Origin: Dehalococcoidia bacterium
GTDB lineage: Bacteria; Chloroflexota; Dehalococcoidia; SpSt-223
DNA length: 64,000 nucleotides
Reading direction: 5' to 3'
Assembly (NCBI GenBank): GCA_025054935.1
Contig: JANWZD010000007.1
Span: forward strand, 93,513 to 157,512
Numbering within the stretch: the first letter of the stretch is position 1; the number at the start of each line of letters is the position of its first letter. Below are positions 17,485 through 25,293 of this stretch, one piece after another. Both the position numbers and the translations under genes were made by a program. The notes under the pieces were generated by a model that was not told where the DNA came from, searched no databases, and saw only the letters and a list, made by a program, of their open reading frames with translations.

Positions 17485-18351
17485 GTGGAGAACGCTATTA
17501 TCCCAAGCGCCGCTCTTGCCCCCACCGCTCTTCCACCCGCGAGACCGTCCTGCCCTTTCCGCCTGCTTGCCGTCGACCTCGACGGCACGCTGATCGGGAG
17601 CGATTTGACCATTCGGCCCGCCGTCCGCGCTGCGGTTGCAGCACTGATCGAGCGCGGAATTGTGGTCGTGCTGGCGACAGGCCGGATGTACGTCTCTTCA
17701 CGTCCGTTCGCCGAAGCGCTCGGCATCACGGCGCCCCTCATCTGCTACCAAGGCGCGCTGGTGCGCGAGATCGAGGGAGAGCAGCGCATTCTCCGGCATG
17801 TTCCCGTTCCGCTGACCTTAGCCCGCCAGATCGCCGCCTTTGCTCGCGCCAACGACCTGACGATGCACGTCTACCACGACGACCGCGCCTACACCGCTCG
17901 CTTCACCGAGGAATCGGCCTACTACGCCGAACTGAATCGGATCCCCGTTGCGGAAGTCGGCGACCTCGTTTCGTTCCTGAAACGTCGCCCAACCAAGATC
18001 GTCTTCATCAGCGGGCCCGAGGGCGTCCGCCGCATTTACGAGGAACTCGCCGCGCGATGGGGCGCTGTCGCACAAGTCACCCAGTCGAACCCGCGCTTCG
18101 CCGAGATTACAGCGCGTGGAGTGTCGAAAGGCTCCGCCCTGCGGACCCTCGCCCGCAAGCTCGGCGTTCGCCGCTGCGAGATTGTAGCGATCGGGGATCA
18201 CGAGAACGACCGCTCTCTGCTCGAGAACGCCGGCGTCGGCGTCGCCATGGGGAACGCTGTGGCAGAGCTGAAGGCGATCGCCGACCTCGTCGCTCCGCCG
18301 GTGACCGAAGACGGGGCGGCGTGGGCGATCCGGCACCTGTTCGGAGTGTAG
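17485..18351 (+). CDS. Cof-type HAD superfamily phosphatase
   Basis: A 288-residue Cof/YbiV-like (type IIB) haloacid dehalogenase phosphatase. Motif I is DLDGTL (31-36 if translation starts at GTG 17485), motif II is in the VVLATGRMY segment, and motif IV is in IGDHENDRSLLENAGVGVAMGNA, characteristic of sugar-phosphate or flavin-precursor phosphatases. The start is uncertain: the open frame continues upstream to about 17188, but a promoter-like element at 17438-17467 and lack of homology-like sequence favour a start at 17485. Substrate cannot be predicted; cytoplasmic. Confidence 0.87.
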   Translation: MENAIIPSAALAPTALPPARPSCPFRLLAVDLDGTLIGSDLTIRPAVRAAVAALIERGIVVVLATGRMYVSSRPFAEALGITAPLICYQGALVREIEGEQRILRHVPVPLTLARQIAAFARANDLTMHVYHDDRAYTARFTEESAYYAELNRIPVAEVGDLVSFLKRRPTKIVFISGPEGVRRIYEELAARWGAVAQVTQSNPRFAEITARGVSKGSALRTLARKLGVRRCEIVAIGDHENDRSLLENAGVGVAMGNAVAELKAIADLVAPPVTEDGAAWAIRHLFGV

Positions 18352-18501
18352 GGCGGACGAGTGGTTTCTGCCCCTCTCCTTGACGTCAGAAGACGCCTCT
18401 CATAAGCTTGCTGAAAAGGACGGGGAACGGCCCGCCTAGCCGCAGCACTCCCGCCGGAGCGCATTCACGACGAGGCGAGCGGTCGGGGCAACCGCAGACA
18501 A

Positions 18502-18870
18502 TTGTCTCGGCTGTCCAGCCCACCCCGCCGCTCCGACGTCTCCGACAGCCTGTTCGCGGCCGACGGAAGAACGCCGATCTGCGAGGAGAAGGTGGCGCAG
18601 TTTTACCTCGGGAACGGCGAAACAGTGGACCGAGAGACGCTCCACGCCCTTCTCCGCCTGCCCGACGATGTTGCGGTCCTCGCCGGCCTCCGAGCCTCGC
18701 GCCACGTCTCATTGCCTGCCTGGACTATCCCCCGCGCTCGCTTTTTCTCGTTGAGGTCACCGCTAAAGCCGGTCGCCGGCGCCGCCCTGTCGACGGGGTG
18801 CGGGAAGATGAAGAGGAATTGCGCCGGAGGGGGTGGCATCTCTCTCCCCCTTCCTCTGAATGCGGTCAGA
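18502..18870 (+). pseudogene. Possible frameshifted gene remnant
   Basis: In an otherwise empty 780-bp gap, a frame starting near 18502 gives a protein-like segment (EEKVAQFYLGNGETV, then LRLPDDVAVLAGL) that stops making sense around 18700, while the frame one base over continues with IACLDYPPRSLFLVEV and a charged helix ending in RRGWHL. Together they read like one gene with a single frameshift. No family recognised. The rest of 18352-19132 shows no feature. Could be coincidental in such GC-rich DNA. Confidence 0.28.
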
Positions 18871-19132
18871 ACCCGCTTCGGCAGGCTGTTCACCCGGCGC
18901 CCACCCGGAAGGAGTAGGCTCCCTCTCCGCAGAGTTTGCTTTCGGGTGCGCAATCGCCGCGGTCTGCCCCGCGAGAGCACCGCATGCTCTTTCCCGCGGC
19001 TGTCCCTCCTTTTCGCGCATCCGCTGAACCGGCGGCAAAGCGACCGGTTCGCGATACGATCACAGGGACGAGACGCTTCTCGAAGGGCCGACAACTTTTC
19101 GGGGCCGGCATCTGTTTCCGGTCAGTCGAGGG

Positions 19133-19651
19133 ATGATTGAGCGTATGGCAGAGTATCTTGGATCTCGCAACTGGCAACCGTCGCGCGAGCCGCGTGAGCC
19201 CGACACGGCCCACCTTCAACGGATCAGCGCCCAGCTCAGCGCCCTCCAACGTGAGGTGCAGGAGCTGAAGCGCATGGTCGCCGCCCTCGCCAGTAATGGA
19301 GTTGGGCGACCGCCCGCCGAGCCCCCGCGGCAGAGCGCCGAGCGTGCCGCGCCGACCGCCGACCGCGACCTCGCCATTGAGCTGCTCGTCGACGTCGTCC
19401 GCGAGCTCCGCGATCGCGGGACCGTCCGCCTGTTTACCGCCGTCAACGAAGAAGTGCGGCGACGCTTCGGGGAACTCCCCAATGATCGGATCCCCTACGA
19501 GCGGTTCAAGGACTTTGTCCAAGACGCCCAGCGTCGCGGAAAGATCCGGCTCGTGCGGGTGGGCCCCGTCGACCATGTCCTGCTTGCGGACGAGTCTATC
19601 CAGGCGTATGTCGAAACCGTGCGGCGCGAGATGGAGTTCGTCCAGCCCTGA
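19133..19651 (+). CDS. Coiled-coil protein with possible OST-HTH/LOTUS-like domain
   Basis: A 172-residue protein. Residues about 27-54 are a heptad-rich coiled coil (QRISAQLSALQREVQEL), followed by a Pro/Ala linker, and residues about 80-150 form a winged-helix-like module whose pattern (a helix with VNEEVRRRF, then PYERFKDFVQDA, then a beta hairpin with KIRLVRV and DHVLLAD) resembles OST-HTH/LOTUS domains, which bind RNA or partner helicases. Start is ATG 19133, although ATG 19145 is better spaced from the GAGGG ribosome-binding site. Ten bases separate its stop from the CPFC microprotein, so a small operon (this gene, microprotein, PPK2) is likely. Domain call tentative. Confidence 0.6.
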   Translation: MIERMAEYLGSRNWQPSREPREPDTAHLQRISAQLSALQREVQELKRMVAALASNGVGRPPAEPPRQSAERAAPTADRDLAIELLVDVVRELRDRGTVRLFTAVNEEVRRRFGELPNDRIPYERFKDFVQDAQRRGKIRLVRVGPVDHVLLADESIQAYVETVRREMEFVQP

Positions 19652-19660
19652 GGAGCGCGT

Positions 19661-19777
19661 ATGTGCCCGTTCTGTCTCTTCGCCGCGATTGCGCTGCCGA
19701 TCGCCGCTGGGGCAGCGGCGGTTGACCGCCTCCGCCCGCTCCGGCGGGCACTGCGTCTGAGCCGCGTCCGTGGATGA
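19661..19777 (+). CDS. CPFC-motif membrane microprotein, 38 residues
   Basis: A very short gene. ATG 19661 has a well-spaced AGGAG site (19651-19655). The protein starts MCPFC, then a hydrophobic stretch of about 15 residues (FAAIALPIAAGAAA) and an Arg-rich tail. This layout matches a widely distributed family of tiny proteins that begin MCPxC and continue with a single membrane helix. It overlaps the GTG of the PPK2 gene by 8 bp, suggesting coupled translation. The CxxC may bind a metal or be redox-active. Function unknown. Confidence 0.6.
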   Translation: MCPFCLFAAIALPIAAGAAAVDRLRPLRRALRLSRVRG

Positions 19778-20627
19778 CTTCTCCGCCCGCTACCGCGTGC
19801 CGCCGGGACACCCCGTCCGCCTCGCCGCAGTCGAAACACGGGTCGATGATGGGCTGAAGCGCGCTGACGCTGCCGCAGAACTCGAGACGCATCGGAGCGC
19901 CCTGACTGCGCTTCACGACCTCCTCTACGTCGCTTCCACCCATGCCGTGCTGATCATCCTGCAGGGGATCGACGCCTCAGGCAAGGACGGCGTCATTCGC
20001 AATGTCTTCACCGCCTTCAATCCGGCTGGGTGTCGGGTCATCTCCTTCAAAGCGCCGACACCGCTTGAAGCGCGCCACGATTACCTCTGGCGAATCCACA
20101 AGAATGTGCCGGCGCACGGGGAGATCGTCGTTTTCAATCGCTCTCACTACGAATCGGTACTTGTCGAGCGGGTACACGGCATCGTTCCGGCCGACGTTTG
20201 GGCAAAGCGCTATTCCGAGATCAACGGCTTCGAGCAGGTCCTTGCCGAAAGCAACACTCTCCTTCTCAAGTTCTTCCTCCATCTCTCCCCCGAAGAGCAG
20301 CTTGAGCGGTTTCACGATCGCCTGAACCAGCCGGACAAATGGTGGAAGCTAGCCGTCGCCGATTGGGAAGACCGCGAGCGGTGGAACGAGTATCAAGCGG
20401 CCTTCGAGGAAATGCTGAACAGAACGTCGACCGACTTCGCGCCATGGTATGTCATTCCCGCGGACCGGAAATGGTATCGCGACCTTGCGATTGCGCGGAT
20501 CACGCGCCGCTGCCTTGAGACCCTGAGCGACCGCTGGCGCGCTGTCATGCTCGAAGTCGGCGCGCAGCGCCGGGCGGAAGTGAAGCTGTATCTCGAAAGC
20601 CGGGAGACGGCGTTCCACTCCCGGTGA
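19770..20627 (+). CDS. ppk2: Polyphosphate kinase 2 family protein
   Basis: A 285-residue PPK2-type phosphotransferase that uses polyphosphate to phosphorylate nucleotides (AMP, ADP or GDP). Walker A is GIDASGKDG (66-74); the Walker B / lid region has VFNRSHYE (121-128), and a conserved DRL-type segment with LNQPDKWWKL and DWEDRERW follows. The length suits a single-domain PPK2 rather than a tandem one. Start is GTG 19770 overlapping the microprotein stop. Class (NMP versus NDP preference) cannot be settled by eye. It links to polyphosphate storage, and no ppk1 is visible here. Confidence 0.92.
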   Translation: MDDFSARYRVPPGHPVRLAAVETRVDDGLKRADAAAELETHRSALTALHDLLYVASTHAVLIILQGIDASGKDGVIRNVFTAFNPAGCRVISFKAPTPLEARHDYLWRIHKNVPAHGEIVVFNRSHYESVLVERVHGIVPADVWAKRYSEINGFEQVLAESNTLLLKFFLHLSPEEQLERFHDRLNQPDKWWKLAVADWEDRERWNEYQAAFEEMLNRTSTDFAPWYVIPADRKWYRDLAIARITRRCLETLSDRWRAVMLEVGAQRRAEVKLYLESRETAFHSR

Positions 20628-20698
20628 GCGCCCCCTCCACCCATCTCAGCTCACGGCATCGCAGGAGAACCGCGCCGCAATCGCGTATACTGCCGTTC

Positions 20699-21115
20699 AT
20701 GAGCCAGCTGGTTCTTGCCATCCGCGCCGAGAGTGGCCATCGCGCTGCCCTTGAGCCGTACGCTCATCGGGCGGTCGCCGGCGACTGGTGGAGCATTCCC
20801 GGGGTGCACGACGTCGAAGTGCGGCTGGAATTCGCGGCCTCGGTTGTGGCCAGCCTGCCAGCGGGATTCCACGCCGATGTCAATTGCCGCGACCCCCTCT
20901 CCTCCATCGCGTGGACGACCGAACCGTACACCGTGTTCGCCGCTGCCGGCGAGTGGGACGAACCGACTGGTCTCGCCGCGCTCGACGCCCTCAGCGCTTG
21001 GATTGCCGCGGTGCTGCCGACCGTGGAGTGGCTGCACGCCGGCCTCTCCACCCCGGCGGGAGAGCTGACGCTTCGCCCCGCTGCCGCCGGCTGGACGATC
21101 AGCGAACGGTACTGA
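20699..21115 (+). CDS. Hypothetical protein, probably leaderless
   Basis: A 138-residue protein without recognised domain. It is rich in Ala, Trp and Glu, with alternating strands and no membrane segment. ATG 20699 has no ribosome-binding site but a TATACT -10-like hexamer (20686-20691) ends 7 bp upstream, which fits a leaderless transcript; the -35 is weak. Its stop overlaps the ispE stop by 17 bp in the convergent orientation. Function unknown. Confidence 0.65.
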   Translation: MSQLVLAIRAESGHRAALEPYAHRAVAGDWWSIPGVHDVEVRLEFAASVVASLPAGFHADVNCRDPLSSIAWTTEPYTVFAAAGEWDEPTGLAALDALSAWIAAVLPTVEWLHAGLSTPAGELTLRPAAAGWTISERY

Positions 21116-21947
21116 CCGGCTCGACGAGGAGCGCCGGAACACCCGCGGCGTGCAGCGCCGCCGCCCATCGTGCCGCCTCCTCCCGATCGACAGTAGCAGC
21201 AAAGACCGACGGGCCCGCGCCGGAGAGATGCGGTCGCGCCCCGAGCCGGTCGAGGGCCGCGAAGGCTGCCCGCACCGCCGGAAAAAGACGACACGCCGCC
21301 GCGGTCATGTCGTTAGCGAAGGCCGCAGGGTCGACCGTGCCATCCCGAAGCTGAGCGAGCAGCCGCTCGGTTGCGTCGCCGGCGGAGTAGTCCTCCGGCG
21401 TCAGCGCCGCAAAGAGCTGTTTCGTCTTCTCAGGCGCCGCCGCAGAGGCCGGCAGCAGAACGAACCACAGTTCGCGCAGCGGGCGGAGCGGCGTAATCCG
21501 CTCGCCCCGCCCTTCGGCGAGCGCCGTGCCACCCCAGAGAAAGAACGGCACATCCGACCCGAGCTGAGCCGCAAGCGGCTGCAGCTGCTCGCGCGAGTAC
21601 TCCAGTCCCCACAGCCGGCTCAAGCCGAGGAGCGCCGCCGCCGCATCCGACGACCCCCCTCCGAGCCCCGAGGCAACGGGGATGCGCTTCAGAAGATGGA
21701 TTGCGGCACCTGCAGCGACCCCCGCCTGCTGCTGCAGCAGGCGCGCCGCGCGCAGAACCAAGTTGTCCGGTCCCGCTAGGCGCGGGTCGCTGCAGGTGAA
21801 GCGCAGGTCTGCGGCCGGCGCGAAGGTCAGTTCATCGAAGAGCGAGACCGTCTGCAGCACGGTGCGCACTTCGTGGTAGCCGTCGGCGCGACGGCCGAGA
21901 ACGTTCAGCGTCAGGTTCAGCTTCGCGGGAGCGTGCTGCCGGATCAT
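21099..21947 (-). CDS. ispE: 4-diphosphocytidyl-2-C-methyl-D-erythritol kinase
   Basis: IspE phosphorylates CDP-methylerythritol, the fourth step of the MEP isoprenoid pathway, in the cytoplasm. At 282 residues it is a normal length. It has KLNLTLNV at the N-terminus (9-16), and the GHMP-kinase phosphate-binding loop PVASGLGGGSSDAAA (90-104); SGAGPS in the C-terminal third is the third GHMP motif. It begins at ATG 21947, overlapping the rsmA stop by 4 bp. The rsmA-ispE pairing is common in bacteria and supports both calls. Confidence 0.95.
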   Translation of the reverse strand: MIRQHAPAKLNLTLNVLGRRADGYHEVRTVLQTVSLFDELTFAPAADLRFTCSDPRLAGPDNLVLRAARLLQQQAGVAAGAAIHLLKRIPVASGLGGGSSDAAAALLGLSRLWGLEYSREQLQPLAAQLGSDVPFFLWGGTALAEGRGERITPLRPLRELWFVLLPASAAAPEKTKQLFAALTPEDYSAGDATERLLAQLRDGTVDPAAFANDMTAAACRLFPAVRAAFAALDRLGARPHLSGAGPSVFAATVDREEAARWAAALHAAGVPALLVEPVSTVR

Positions 21948-22774
21948 CGCGGAGGGATCGCCCGGGCAAGCCGCTGCCATTCGGCAATGCTGAGGGTCTG
22001 TGCCCGCCGCGTCGGGTCGATCCCGGCCGCTTCGAGCGCTGCCGCCGCGCCGCCAGGCGGAAACCAGAGCGCCTGCGCGAGCGCGTTGTGAAGCTGCTTG
22101 CGCGGCTGGCTGAAGCCGGCGCTCACCACTTTGAAAAACCATTCCCGTTCCTGCGGCGCAATCAACGGCTCGGCATGGACATCAATCCGGAGGACCGCCG
22201 ACGCGACATCCGGCGCCGGCAGAAATGCCGACGGCGGAACGACGGCGACAATTCGCGGAGTGCCGTAGACCTGGACCGAGACCGCGAGAAGGCTGAGCGC
22301 GCCAGGCTTGGCAACGATGCGGTCTGCGACCTCCTTCTGCACCATGATGACGAGCCGAGTTGGGGGGCGCGCTGCCTCAAGAAAGTGGCGGAGGATCGGC
22401 GAGGTAATGTAGTAGGGCAGATTGGCAACGACGAGGTACGGCCCGCCGGCGAGCTGAGCCGGGTCGACCTGCAGAATATCCGCTGGGACAATCTCGACAT
22501 TGCTCCGCCCCGCGAGGGTCTCCCCGAGCACAGCGACCATCCGCCGATCGAGTTCGACGGCAATCACGCGGCCGGCGTGGGCAGCCAAGGCCTGCGTCAG
22601 CAATCCGAGCCCGGGCCCGACTTCGATCACCGTATCGCGCGGCGTCACCTCCGCCGCCTCGAGGATGCGATCGAGCACATTCGGATCGACCAGAAAGTGC
22701 TGGCCGAGGCTTTTCTTCGCCCTGATCCCGTAGCGGCGCAGGAGTTGACGCGCGACCTCGCGAGGGTGGGGCAT
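21944..22774 (-). CDS. rsmA: 16S rRNA (adenine1518/1519-N6)-dimethyltransferase
   Basis: RsmA (KsgA) dimethylates two adenosines in the 3' hairpin of 16S rRNA during small-subunit maturation. The 276-residue protein has KSLGQHFL (21-28), the SAM motif EVGPGLG (51-57) and the catalytic NLPYYI (118-123). It starts at ATG 22774. It is directly followed by ispE with a 4-bp overlap and preceded, 3 bp upstream, by the stop of the G5/3D-domain gene, so the three probably form one transcript. Confidence 0.96.
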   Translation of the reverse strand: MPHPREVARQLLRRYGIRAKKSLGQHFLVDPNVLDRILEAAEVTPRDTVIEVGPGLGLLTQALAAHAGRVIAVELDRRMVAVLGETLAGRSNVEIVPADILQVDPAQLAGGPYLVVANLPYYITSPILRHFLEAARPPTRLVIMVQKEVADRIVAKPGALSLLAVSVQVYGTPRIVAVVPPSAFLPAPDVASAVLRIDVHAEPLIAPQEREWFFKVVSAGFSQPRKQLHNALAQALWFPPGGAAAALEAAGIDPTRRAQTLSIAEWQRLARAIPPR

Positions 22775-22777
22775 CGC

Positions 22778-24202
22778 TTACTGCGCCAGCAGGTGACGAA
22801 CCCGTTCGAGTGGCGGCGCTGGCGTGAGCAGATAGACCTCGACAAAGCGAGAACGCCAAGTGATCGGCTCGTCATCATCGAAGCAGAGGTCGATATGCGG
22901 CCCGCGGAGCCCCCCTCCCGTATCGTCCGCCACCCCGATGCCGTAGCCAGGAACATAGATGCGGGTGCCGTACGGGATATAGGCAGGGTCAACCGCGATG
23001 ATACCCCGTCCCGCTCTTTTCCCAGTCGACGTGATGCCGAAGCCGGGCGACCCTTTCGGCTTCCCGGCGCTCGTCGCGTTGTACGCCGTCACGTAGACCC
23101 GGATCTTGGCCCAAGCGGTCGCCACCTCGCCGCTGTCGGTGGTGATCTCTGCGAAAACCAGCTTCGTGCCTCGAGCGACCACGCGCGGCTGCGGCGGCGT
23201 TTCGATCCAGCTCCGGATAACTTCTCGTGCAACCTCGCGGCCATTTTCATAGACAATCCGGCTCGTCCACCGTCGAATGCCCGGAGCGCCCTCCTCGATC
23301 ACGCGGCTCTGTCCGAGGGGGAGGTCAGGGTCATCGCGATAGACAACGCCGAAAGCGATCGGTTCCTGAAAGGTGAGCGTTTCACTGCGGACCCGGATCA
23401 CCCTGATCGGACCGGCAGGAAGCGGCGAGTCGAGGGCCGGTTCAACCCGGTCGCTAGGCTCGAGCGCGATCCCCTCCTGCCGCAGCAGTTCGCCGACGGT
23501 GGCAGCGCGGCTGCGCGTCTGCAGGAGCCGGCCATCAACTTCGAGACGGACGGGCAACGCGCGCAGCACCCAGACATGGAGGCCGGCCTGCACTGGGGTC
23601 GCCGCCGCCGGGCGCAGGAGATCTCCCGCCCACAGTTCGATCCCGCCCTGCACCACCGCTTCGCCGACTGTTGCGCTCGTTGTCCAGACCACCTGGGTCA
23701 TCCCCCCATCGTGAACAGTGATCGGCACCGCGCGCTGCACCTGAAAGCGCTCGCCGGCAGCAAGCACGCTGTCCAGCGGCGCACCGCCGAGCGGGGTCGC
23801 GCGGAGCGGCGCCTCGTCATCGGCATGGCCCGGCGCCGATGTCGGCGTCGGCCGCGGCGCGACCCGGACGACGCGGTCGTGCGGGTCGAGGTGAAAGCCG
23901 GCCGCTCGCGCCGCCTCGAGCGGATCGTCAACCGCCGCCCAAAGCGCGACCCGGCGACCATCGCCGTCGACAATGATCGGCTGGCCTCGCCGGACGAGCA
24001 GCACTGGCCCCTCCTCAAGGCGATCGCCTGGGCGAAGGGCAACGCCTGCATCGCGCAGCAGCGCGACCGGGTGGCGATGGAGGGTGGTGATTCGCCGGGT
24101 CTGGCCGTCAGCCTCCAGCGTGACCGTCTGGTGCAGGAGCGCCCCGGCAATGACCGCGAGCGCGCCAAGGACGCCGACCCCGACAGCGGCGGCAGGAGGC
24201 AT
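22778..24202 (-). CDS. YabE/RpfB-like cell-wall protein: DUF348, G5 and 3D domains
   Basis: A 474-residue exported or membrane-anchored protein. Residues 6-24 form a hydrophobic anchor/signal; ubiquitin-like DUF348 modules appear around 25-70, 155-205 and 210-255, a G5 domain around 270-345, and a C-terminal 3D domain (about 367-458) with the family's three aspartates in IIAVDP, GVADDTGG and HIDL. Such proteins are cell-wall lytic or resuscitation factors (YabE, YuiC, RpfB group); the 3D domain is a double-psi barrel related to MltA. ATG 24202 gives the short N-terminus before the helix; longer frames extend into the SRP RNA gene and are rejected. It is upstream of rsmA with 3 bp between. Confidence 0.88.
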   Translation of the reverse strand: MPPAAAVGVGVLGALAVIAGALLHQTVTLEADGQTRRITTLHRHPVALLRDAGVALRPGDRLEEGPVLLVRRGQPIIVDGDGRRVALWAAVDDPLEAARAAGFHLDPHDRVVRVAPRPTPTSAPGHADDEAPLRATPLGGAPLDSVLAAGERFQVQRAVPITVHDGGMTQVVWTTSATVGEAVVQGGIELWAGDLLRPAAATPVQAGLHVWVLRALPVRLEVDGRLLQTRSRAATVGELLRQEGIALEPSDRVEPALDSPLPAGPIRVIRVRSETLTFQEPIAFGVVYRDDPDLPLGQSRVIEEGAPGIRRWTSRIVYENGREVAREVIRSWIETPPQPRVVARGTKLVFAEITTDSGEVATAWAKIRVYVTAYNATSAGKPKGSPGFGITSTGKRAGRGIIAVDPAYIPYGTRIYVPGYGIGVADDTGGGLRGPHIDLCFDDDEPITWRSRFVEVYLLTPAPPLERVRHLLAQ

Positions 24203-24391
24203 CGGCAAGAGGCCGATCCCATGGTGCTGAAGGACGGTTCGGACGTGACCGGCCGGCTCGGCCCAAGCGGGAGCAGGTTCTCTCCGCCGCGAGGAGTGAC
24301 CGGACGGCGGCACGCCCGCTCGGCATTCGGAGGAGAAGCGGCCGTGCACCCGCTGTCGATACGTCCCTCCGGCTTCTCGCCGCCAGCCGGC

Positions 24392-24604
24392 TCCGGCTAG
24401 GTCGTCCGCGGCGCTCGGAAGGGGCCACTTACCCTTGCTATCTTCCGATCCTGGGGGGGTTCGCGGTCTTCCGCCGCGCGGGTCCCGGCCTTCAACGCCA
24501 CTTGACGACGCCAGTCCCACAGGGAGCGCACCTCGAACGGGAATTCGACCCCGCTTAGCGGATTGCGGGTTCAGGGCACCGCTAGCTCCCCGTCTAGCAC
24601 GGCC
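24392..24604 (-). ncRNA. ffs: Signal recognition particle RNA (bacterial, Alu-domain type)
   Basis: A structural RNA rather than a coding gene. Near its 3' part it carries the S-domain signature of the SRP54-binding loop, CAGGATCGGAAGATAGCA (complement of 24436-24453), matching CAGG-N2-CGGAAG-N2-AGCA with the GGAA tetraloop. The 5' part has the Alu-type segment with GGTGCCCTGAACCCGC and a following GTCGAATTCC stretch, as in SRP RNAs of Gram-positives and allied phyla. A 5' GCTAG and 3' CTAGC pair to close the molecule. A consensus promoter lies directly upstream. The product would bind Ffh. Ends are approximate. Confidence 0.85.
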
Positions 24605-24610
24605 ATGCTC

Positions 24611-24639
24611 AGTCTACCGGCCGCTCCTCCTTCTGTCAA
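24611..24639 (-). promoter_or_regulatory. Consensus sigma-70 promoter of SRP RNA gene
   Basis: On the minus strand TTGACA (complement of 24634-24639) and TAGACT (complement of 24611-24616) are exactly 17 bp apart, a near-perfect vegetative promoter. Transcription is expected to start about 24604, at the predicted 5' end of the SRP RNA. Confidence 0.75.
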
Positions 24640-24801
24640 GGGAAGCAGTCGAGCAAGCCACCAGCGGGGAGAGGAGCCGCTCCTGCTGCGCCGTTGCGGG
24701 GGGCAGCTGTCGGCGCACTGGACGTCCGCCTCGCGCTGCGGCGGCACTGCCGCGAACTGGCCGGCGGGGGAGCTGCCTCCCACGCAGCGAGCGGGAGAGC
24801 C

Positions 24802-25164
24802 TCAGCGCCAACGGCGGCCGCGCGGGTCGTCTCTCCAACGGTCGCGGCGCGGCTCCCTGCCGCCGGCTTTGCCTTTCTCTGCGCTGGGCAGGCGGTCGCG
24901 CTCCCACAGTTGGCGCTCGGCGCGCCGGCGCTTCGCCTCCACAAGTTCCGACAGCCGTTGGACGGCCGCGCCGAAGGCGACCACATCCAGCTCGTCCAGC
25001 GGAGCGTCGAGGTAGATTTCGATGTCGGCGCCGCGCTCGAGGGCGTCACGCTCCTCAGGATACAAGCTCCAGCCAACCCGGTCAGCCCATTCGATCAGCC
25101 GCAGTCCGCTGGCACGAAGATGGCCGTTGTAGTCGCCCCATGCCCGAGACCAATAGTCGTTCAT
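24802..25164 (-). CDS. Small charged hypothetical protein
   Basis: A 120-residue protein, no known domain recognised. It begins with aromatic residues (MNDYWSRAWGDY), has a mid acidic-helix region and a long highly basic C-terminal tail (about 100-120, Arg-rich). ATG 25164 follows a weak GGAG site. A perfect 10-bp inverted repeat lies 12-39 bp upstream of the start and may regulate it. Tail composition suggests nucleic-acid or membrane-surface contact. Function unknown. Confidence 0.6.
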   Translation of the reverse strand: MNDYWSRAWGDYNGHLRASGLRLIEWADRVGWSLYPEERDALERGADIEIYLDAPLDELDVVAFGAAVQRLSELVEAKRRRAERQLWERDRLPSAEKGKAGGREPRRDRWRDDPRGRRWR

Positions 25165-25175
25165 CAGAACTCCGC

Positions 25176-25203
25176 TGCTCGCTCGCTATGAGCCGAGCGA
25201 GCA
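25176..25203. repeat. Perfect 10-bp inverted repeat
   Basis: Arms TGCTCGCTCG (25176-25185) and its complement (25194-25203) flank an 8-base spacer. It sits between the LLM oxidoreductase end and the start of the small charged protein gene, close to the latter's ribosome-binding site. It may be an operator, a 5' UTR hairpin or a terminator for the upstream gene; no T tract. Confidence 0.6.
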
Positions 25204-25293
25204 AAGGGTATCGCCTTTTGGCGGGAGAAGCCAATGCCGTCGCCGGCGGGACGGCGCATCAGCCCGCAGGAGCGCGCCCCTAGAGAAGCGGCG

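Noticed and set aside
24203..24391. N-terminal extension of the G5/3D protein
   Set aside because: Extension would run into the SRP RNA gene and has no protein-like composition before the signal helix.
22088..24400. Long plus-strand open frame antisense to rsmA and the G5/3D gene
   Set aside because: Composition and reading fit a shadow of GC-rich genes on the other strand; no start signal or domain.
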